DNA from: an uncultured Desulfobacterales bacterium
GTDB lineage: Bacteria > Desulfobacterota > Desulfobacteria > Desulfobacterales > SpSt-501
Assembly: GCA_938048455.1 (NCBI GenBank)
Contig: CALIUY010000003.1
Location: forward strand, 91,206 to 155,205
Direction of reading: 5' to 3'
DNA: 64,000 nucleotides
The notes beneath the pieces were generated by a model, which ran no database searches, was not told the DNA's origin, and saw only the letters and a list, made by a program, of their open reading frames with translations. Of the stretch, positions 61,533 through 64,000 are shown one piece after another. The translations under genes and the position numbers were made by a program. Each line of letters starts with the position of its first letter. Within the stretch, counting starts at the first letter, position 1.

Positions 61533-62996
61533 ATGACCGATGCCCCCGCTTCTCCCCCGGCGGGCGAGGAGAACTTCGCCGCCATGTTGGACAACTTTTT
61601 CCCCGCCGACCGGCGCGAAATTCGTCCCGGCGAGCGCGTCCGCGGCAAGGTCCTCGCCGTCGGCAAGGAACTCGTCTTCATCGACGCCGGCATGAAAATC
61701 GACGCCGTGGTCGAACGCGCCGAGCTCACCGACGAGCAAGGCAACCTCACCTGCGCCGAGGGGGACGAACTGGAGCTCTACGTGACCCGGGTGGGCGAGC
61801 AGGAAATCCGGCTCTCGCGTGCGATCGCCGGCGCGGGCGGGGCGCAGATGCTGCGGGAGGCCTTTCGCCAAGGCGCTCCCGTGGAGGGCCGCGTTCGCGA
61901 GCTGTGCAAGGGCGGCTTCCAAGTCGAAATCCTCCACCGCCGCGCCTTCTGCCCCTTGAGCCAGATCGACCTCAGCCCGGGCACCGACCCCGTGGCGCAT
62001 CTCGGCGCGACCTACCACTTCCTGATCACGCGCCTCGAGGATCGGGGACGCAACATCGTCGTCTCCCGGCGCGAGCTGCTCGCCCGCGAACGCGAAGCCC
62101 AGCAGCGGGAATTTCTCCAAGGTCTCCAGCCGGAGGATGTCCTCGAAGGGACGGTGACACGTCTGGCCCCCTTCGGGGCTTTCGTCGAGATCGCCCCCGG
62201 CATCGAGGGCATGGTGCACGTCTCGGAAATCGGCTGGTCACGCGTGAACCATCCCGAGGAGGCGATCCGGCCCGGTCAGCGCGTGCGGGTCAAGGTCCTG
62301 CAGGTCGAGCCTTCCGGGAAAAAAGGCCAGCCGCGGATCGCCCTTTCGATCCGCCGGCTCGAAGAAGACCCCTGGCTCCGGGTCGGAGAACGCTTCCGCC
62401 CCGGGGATCTCATTCCCGGCCGGGTCACGCGCTGCGCCCCCTTCGGGGCTTTCGTCGAGATCGCCCCCGGCATCGAGGGCATGGTGCACGTGAGCGAAAT
62501 GAGTTACACCCGCCGCGTCGTGAACAGCACGGACGTCGTTTCTCCGGGGGATACGGTCGCGGTGGTGGTCAAGAGCCTCGAACCGGAAAAAAGGCGCATC
62601 GCCCTCAGCCTGCGGGAAGCCGAAGGCGACCCTTGGGCCGAGGTACCCGCACGCTTCGCCGTGGGACGACGCGTCGAGGGCGTGCTCGAGAAGAAGGAGT
62701 CCTTCGGTTGGTTCGTCCGGCTGGCGCCGGGGGTCACGGGACTCCTGCCGATCGGGGTGCTGCGGCGCCATTCCCGGGCGCCCGAGTTGGAACCCCTGCG
62801 CGAAGGCTCTCCCTTGCGGGTCGAGATCGCGGAAGTGCAGGTCGAAAAGCGCCGCATTTCGCTTGCTCCGGCCTTCGAAGACGAGGAGACCGAATGGCGT
62901 TCTTTCGGCGAGTCCCCGGCCGCGGCGGAACGGCTTGGGGCTCTGGGCGAAAAATTGAAGCAGGCCCTCGCGGGAAGAAATCCGGCCGCCTCCTGA
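61533..62996 (+). CDS. Multi-S1-domain RNA-binding protein (RpsA-like)
   Basis: A 487-aa protein built from about five S1 repeats, resembling a shortened ribosomal protein S1. Repeats start at RPGERVRGKVLAVGKELVF (about 32), PVEGRVRELCKGGFQVEI (about 118), EDVLEGTVTRLAPFGAFVEI (about 204), GDLIPGRVTRCAPFGAFVEI (about 294) and GRRVEGVLEKKESFGWFVRL (about 375). The third and fourth repeats carry an identical 56-bp DNA segment. E. coli S1 has six repeats and 557 aa, so this is smaller. ATG at 61533 has AAGGAG 10 nt upstream. Whether it is the ribosomal S1 of this organism or a paralogue cannot be decided here. Confidence 0.88.
   Translation: MTDAPASPPAGEENFAAMLDNFFPADRREIRPGERVRGKVLAVGKELVFIDAGMKIDAVVERAELTDEQGNLTCAEGDELELYVTRVGEQEIRLSRAIAGAGGAQMLREAFRQGAPVEGRVRELCKGGFQVEILHRRAFCPLSQIDLSPGTDPVAHLGATYHFLITRLEDRGRNIVVSRRELLAREREAQQREFLQGLQPEDVLEGTVTRLAPFGAFVEIAPGIEGMVHVSEIGWSRVNHPEEAIRPGQRVRVKVLQVEPSGKKGQPRIALSIRRLEEDPWLRVGERFRPGDLIPGRVTRCAPFGAFVEIAPGIEGMVHVSEMSYTRRVVNSTDVVSPGDTVAVVVKSLEPEKRRIALSLREAEGDPWAEVPARFAVGRRVEGVLEKKESFGWFVRLAPGVTGLLPIGVLRRHSRAPELEPLREGSPLRVEIAEVQVEKRRISLAPAFEDEETEWRSFGESPAAAERLGALGEKLKQALAGRNPAAS
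62166..62221 (+). repeat. 56-bp direct repeat, copy 1, within the S1-domain gene
   Basis: Identical to 62436-62491, offset exactly 270 bp (90 codons) and in the same reading frame. It encodes APFGAFVEIAPGIEGMVHV in S1 repeat 3. Even synonymous positions are identical, pointing to recent duplication or gene conversion. Confidence 0.95.
62436..62491 (+). repeat. 56-bp direct repeat, copy 2, within the S1-domain gene
   Basis: Second identical copy, in S1 repeat 4. The flanking sequence differs from copy 1 on both sides. Confidence 0.95.
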
Positions 62997-63010
62997 CGCT
63001 CTTTTCCTCC

Positions 63011-63032
63011 GCCCCGGCCCGCCGGCCGGGGC
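63011..63032 (+). terminator. Possible terminator after the S1-domain gene
   Basis: A 9-bp GC stem (63011-63019 with 63024-63032) with a 4-nt loop, 15 nt behind the stop. The T-run (63051-63056) is 18 nt further on, so function as an intrinsic terminator is doubtful. Confidence 0.35.
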
Positions 63033-63138
63033 GGGCTTCCTCCGGCCATCCTTTTTTCCCGTTCGCCCCGCCGCCTGCCTGCCCGGCGCGCAGGCGGCGC
63101 AGCCGACCCCCCCACCCCGGAAAGGAAAGGAACGGCCC

Positions 63139-64000
63139 ATGAAACGGGTTCTGCTCTGGACGCTCGTCGCCGCCGCGGCGGTGGTGCTCCTCTTGTCGGC
63201 TGCCGTGTTGATCGCCTCGCGGGTGATCGATCCGAACGACTACAAGCCCCAACTCGAGAAGCTTGTCGCGGAGAAAACCGGCCGCACTCTGCGGGTGGGC
63301 GGTGAGGTCCGCTTGAGCCTGTTCCCCTGGATCGGGGTGTCGTTCTCCGATCTCGCGCTCGGAAATCCCGCCGGGTTTCCGGATCCCGGATTTCTTCAGG
63401 TGAAGGCCTTCGAGGTGCGTCTGAAACTGTGGCCGCTTCTTTTCCGCGAGGTGCAGGTCGGACGTCTCGTGATCGAGGAGCCTCAGCTGGCCCTGGTCAC
63501 CCTCGCCGACAGCCGCGTGAACTGGGAGTTCCGGCGACCAGGGGCTGCTCCCGCCCCTCCTGCGAAGGAGACGGCCTCCGATGCGGCTTTTCCCCTGCGT
63601 TCGCTCACCGCCGAAGAAATCCGCATCCGCAACGGCACGATCCGCCTGGTCGATCAGCGCGCCAAAACCGAACGGACGATCCGGCGGCTCGATCTTTCGA
63701 TCCTCGATGTCGCGGCGGAAAAGCCGCTGCGCCTCTCCCTCTCCGCCGACTGGGAAGGAAAACCGCTCGCGCTGGAAGGGAGACTGGGACCGCTGGGGGA
63801 TCTTTCCCGCCCGGGCGCGCTGCCGCTCGAGTTGCGACTCTCGGCTCTCGGCCGGCTGAACGCCTCCGTGCGGGGCCGGATCGAAGAGCCGCTCCAAGCC
63901 CCCCGGGCCGCCCTCTCCCTCGAGATTGCGGAGTTCTCCGCCCGGGGGTTGCTCTCCGAGCTGAAGCTTGCGGCTCCGGCGACCCGGGACCCGCGGGTCC
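63139..64000 (+). CDS. AsmA-family envelope protein, N-terminal part
   Basis: Partial gene running off the right edge; 287 codons are visible. The product starts MKRVLLWTLVAAAAVVLL with one N-terminal membrane helix, then DPNDYKPQLEKLVAEKTGRTL, GEVRLSLFPWIGVSFSDLALGNP and a repeating beta-strand pattern typical of AsmA/YhdP-like bridge proteins, which move lipids between inner and outer membranes. AAAGGAAAGG lies before ATG 63139. Its C-terminal half and neighbours are unseen. Confidence 0.88.
   Translation, partial: MKRVLLWTLVAAAAVVLLLSAAVLIASRVIDPNDYKPQLEKLVAEKTGRTLRVGGEVRLSLFPWIGVSFSDLALGNPAGFPDPGFLQVKAFEVRLKLWPLLFREVQVGRLVIEEPQLALVTLADSRVNWEFRRPGAAPAPPAKETASDAAFPLRSLTAEEIRIRNGTIRLVDQRAKTERTIRRLDLSILDVAAEKPLRLSLSADWEGKPLALEGRLGPLGDLSRPGALPLELRLSALGRLNASVRGRIEEPLQAPRAALSLEIAEFSARGLLSELKLAAPATRDPRV

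Overview
The window is a high-GC chromosomal segment from a sulfate-reducing bacterium, most likely a member of the Desulfobacterota (former Deltaproteobacteria). The main evidence is a complete set of cytoplasmic sulfate-activation genes in the bacterial arrangement aprBA-qmoABC plus sat, next to a Tat-exported [NiFe] hydrogenase and its Hyp maturation genes. Genes are tightly packed, with many 1-4 nt stop/start overlaps and several GTG, TTG and even ATA starts. I see no transposase, integrase, phage gene or CRISPR array. The species cannot be named from this sequence alone.

Positions 1-20780 are an energy-metabolism block read almost entirely from the minus strand. In transcription order: aprBA (APS reductase), qmoABC (quinone-interacting oxidoreductase that feeds APS reductase), sat (ATP sulfurylase) with a small cysteine-containing protein behind it, a glycine-zipper lipoprotein, a pair of plus-strand tRNA-Ser genes, an acidic orphan protein, the hydrogenase small and large subunits, a hydrogenase maturation protease, hypC, hypF, hypD, hypE, apbE and the start of rimO. 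Rho-independent terminators divide the block between aprA and qmoA, after qmoC, after the small protein behind sat, and inside the hydrogenase operon. Together the products could couple periplasmic H2 oxidation to menaquinol-driven reduction of APS, although no hydrogenase membrane partner and no hypA or hypB lie in the window.

Positions 21187-26431 hold three YkgJ-type cysteine-cluster proteins around an SDR-family protein that lacks the catalytic lysine, a dGTPase-like HD hydrolase, an orphan HsdR-N-type nuclease domain and a TadA-like deaminase. Positions 26461-31989 are a translation operon (infC with a probable AUA start, rpmI, rplT, pheS, pheT, a MerR-like regulator) followed by tRNA-Gly(CCC). 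Positions 32117-44587 are the rimP-nusA-infB-ylxP-rbfA-nrnA-truB-rpsO-pnp information-processing cluster, continuing into an M16 peptidase, dut and an MBL-fold hydrolase.

Positions 44587-64000 are more mixed: a minus-strand lipoprotein, a RelA/SpoT-like HD protein, aminoacyl-histidine dipeptidase, a minus-strand operon of a GspE/PilB-type ATPase, an HDOD protein, an unknown protein and a membrane-anchored LonB-type protease, then a class IV aminotransferase with thioredoxin reductase, a polytopic membrane protein, a tiny eight-cysteine protein, HtpX, a large PilZ-containing protein, a multi-S1-domain protein with an exact internal 56-bp repeat, and the start of an AsmA-family gene that runs off the end.
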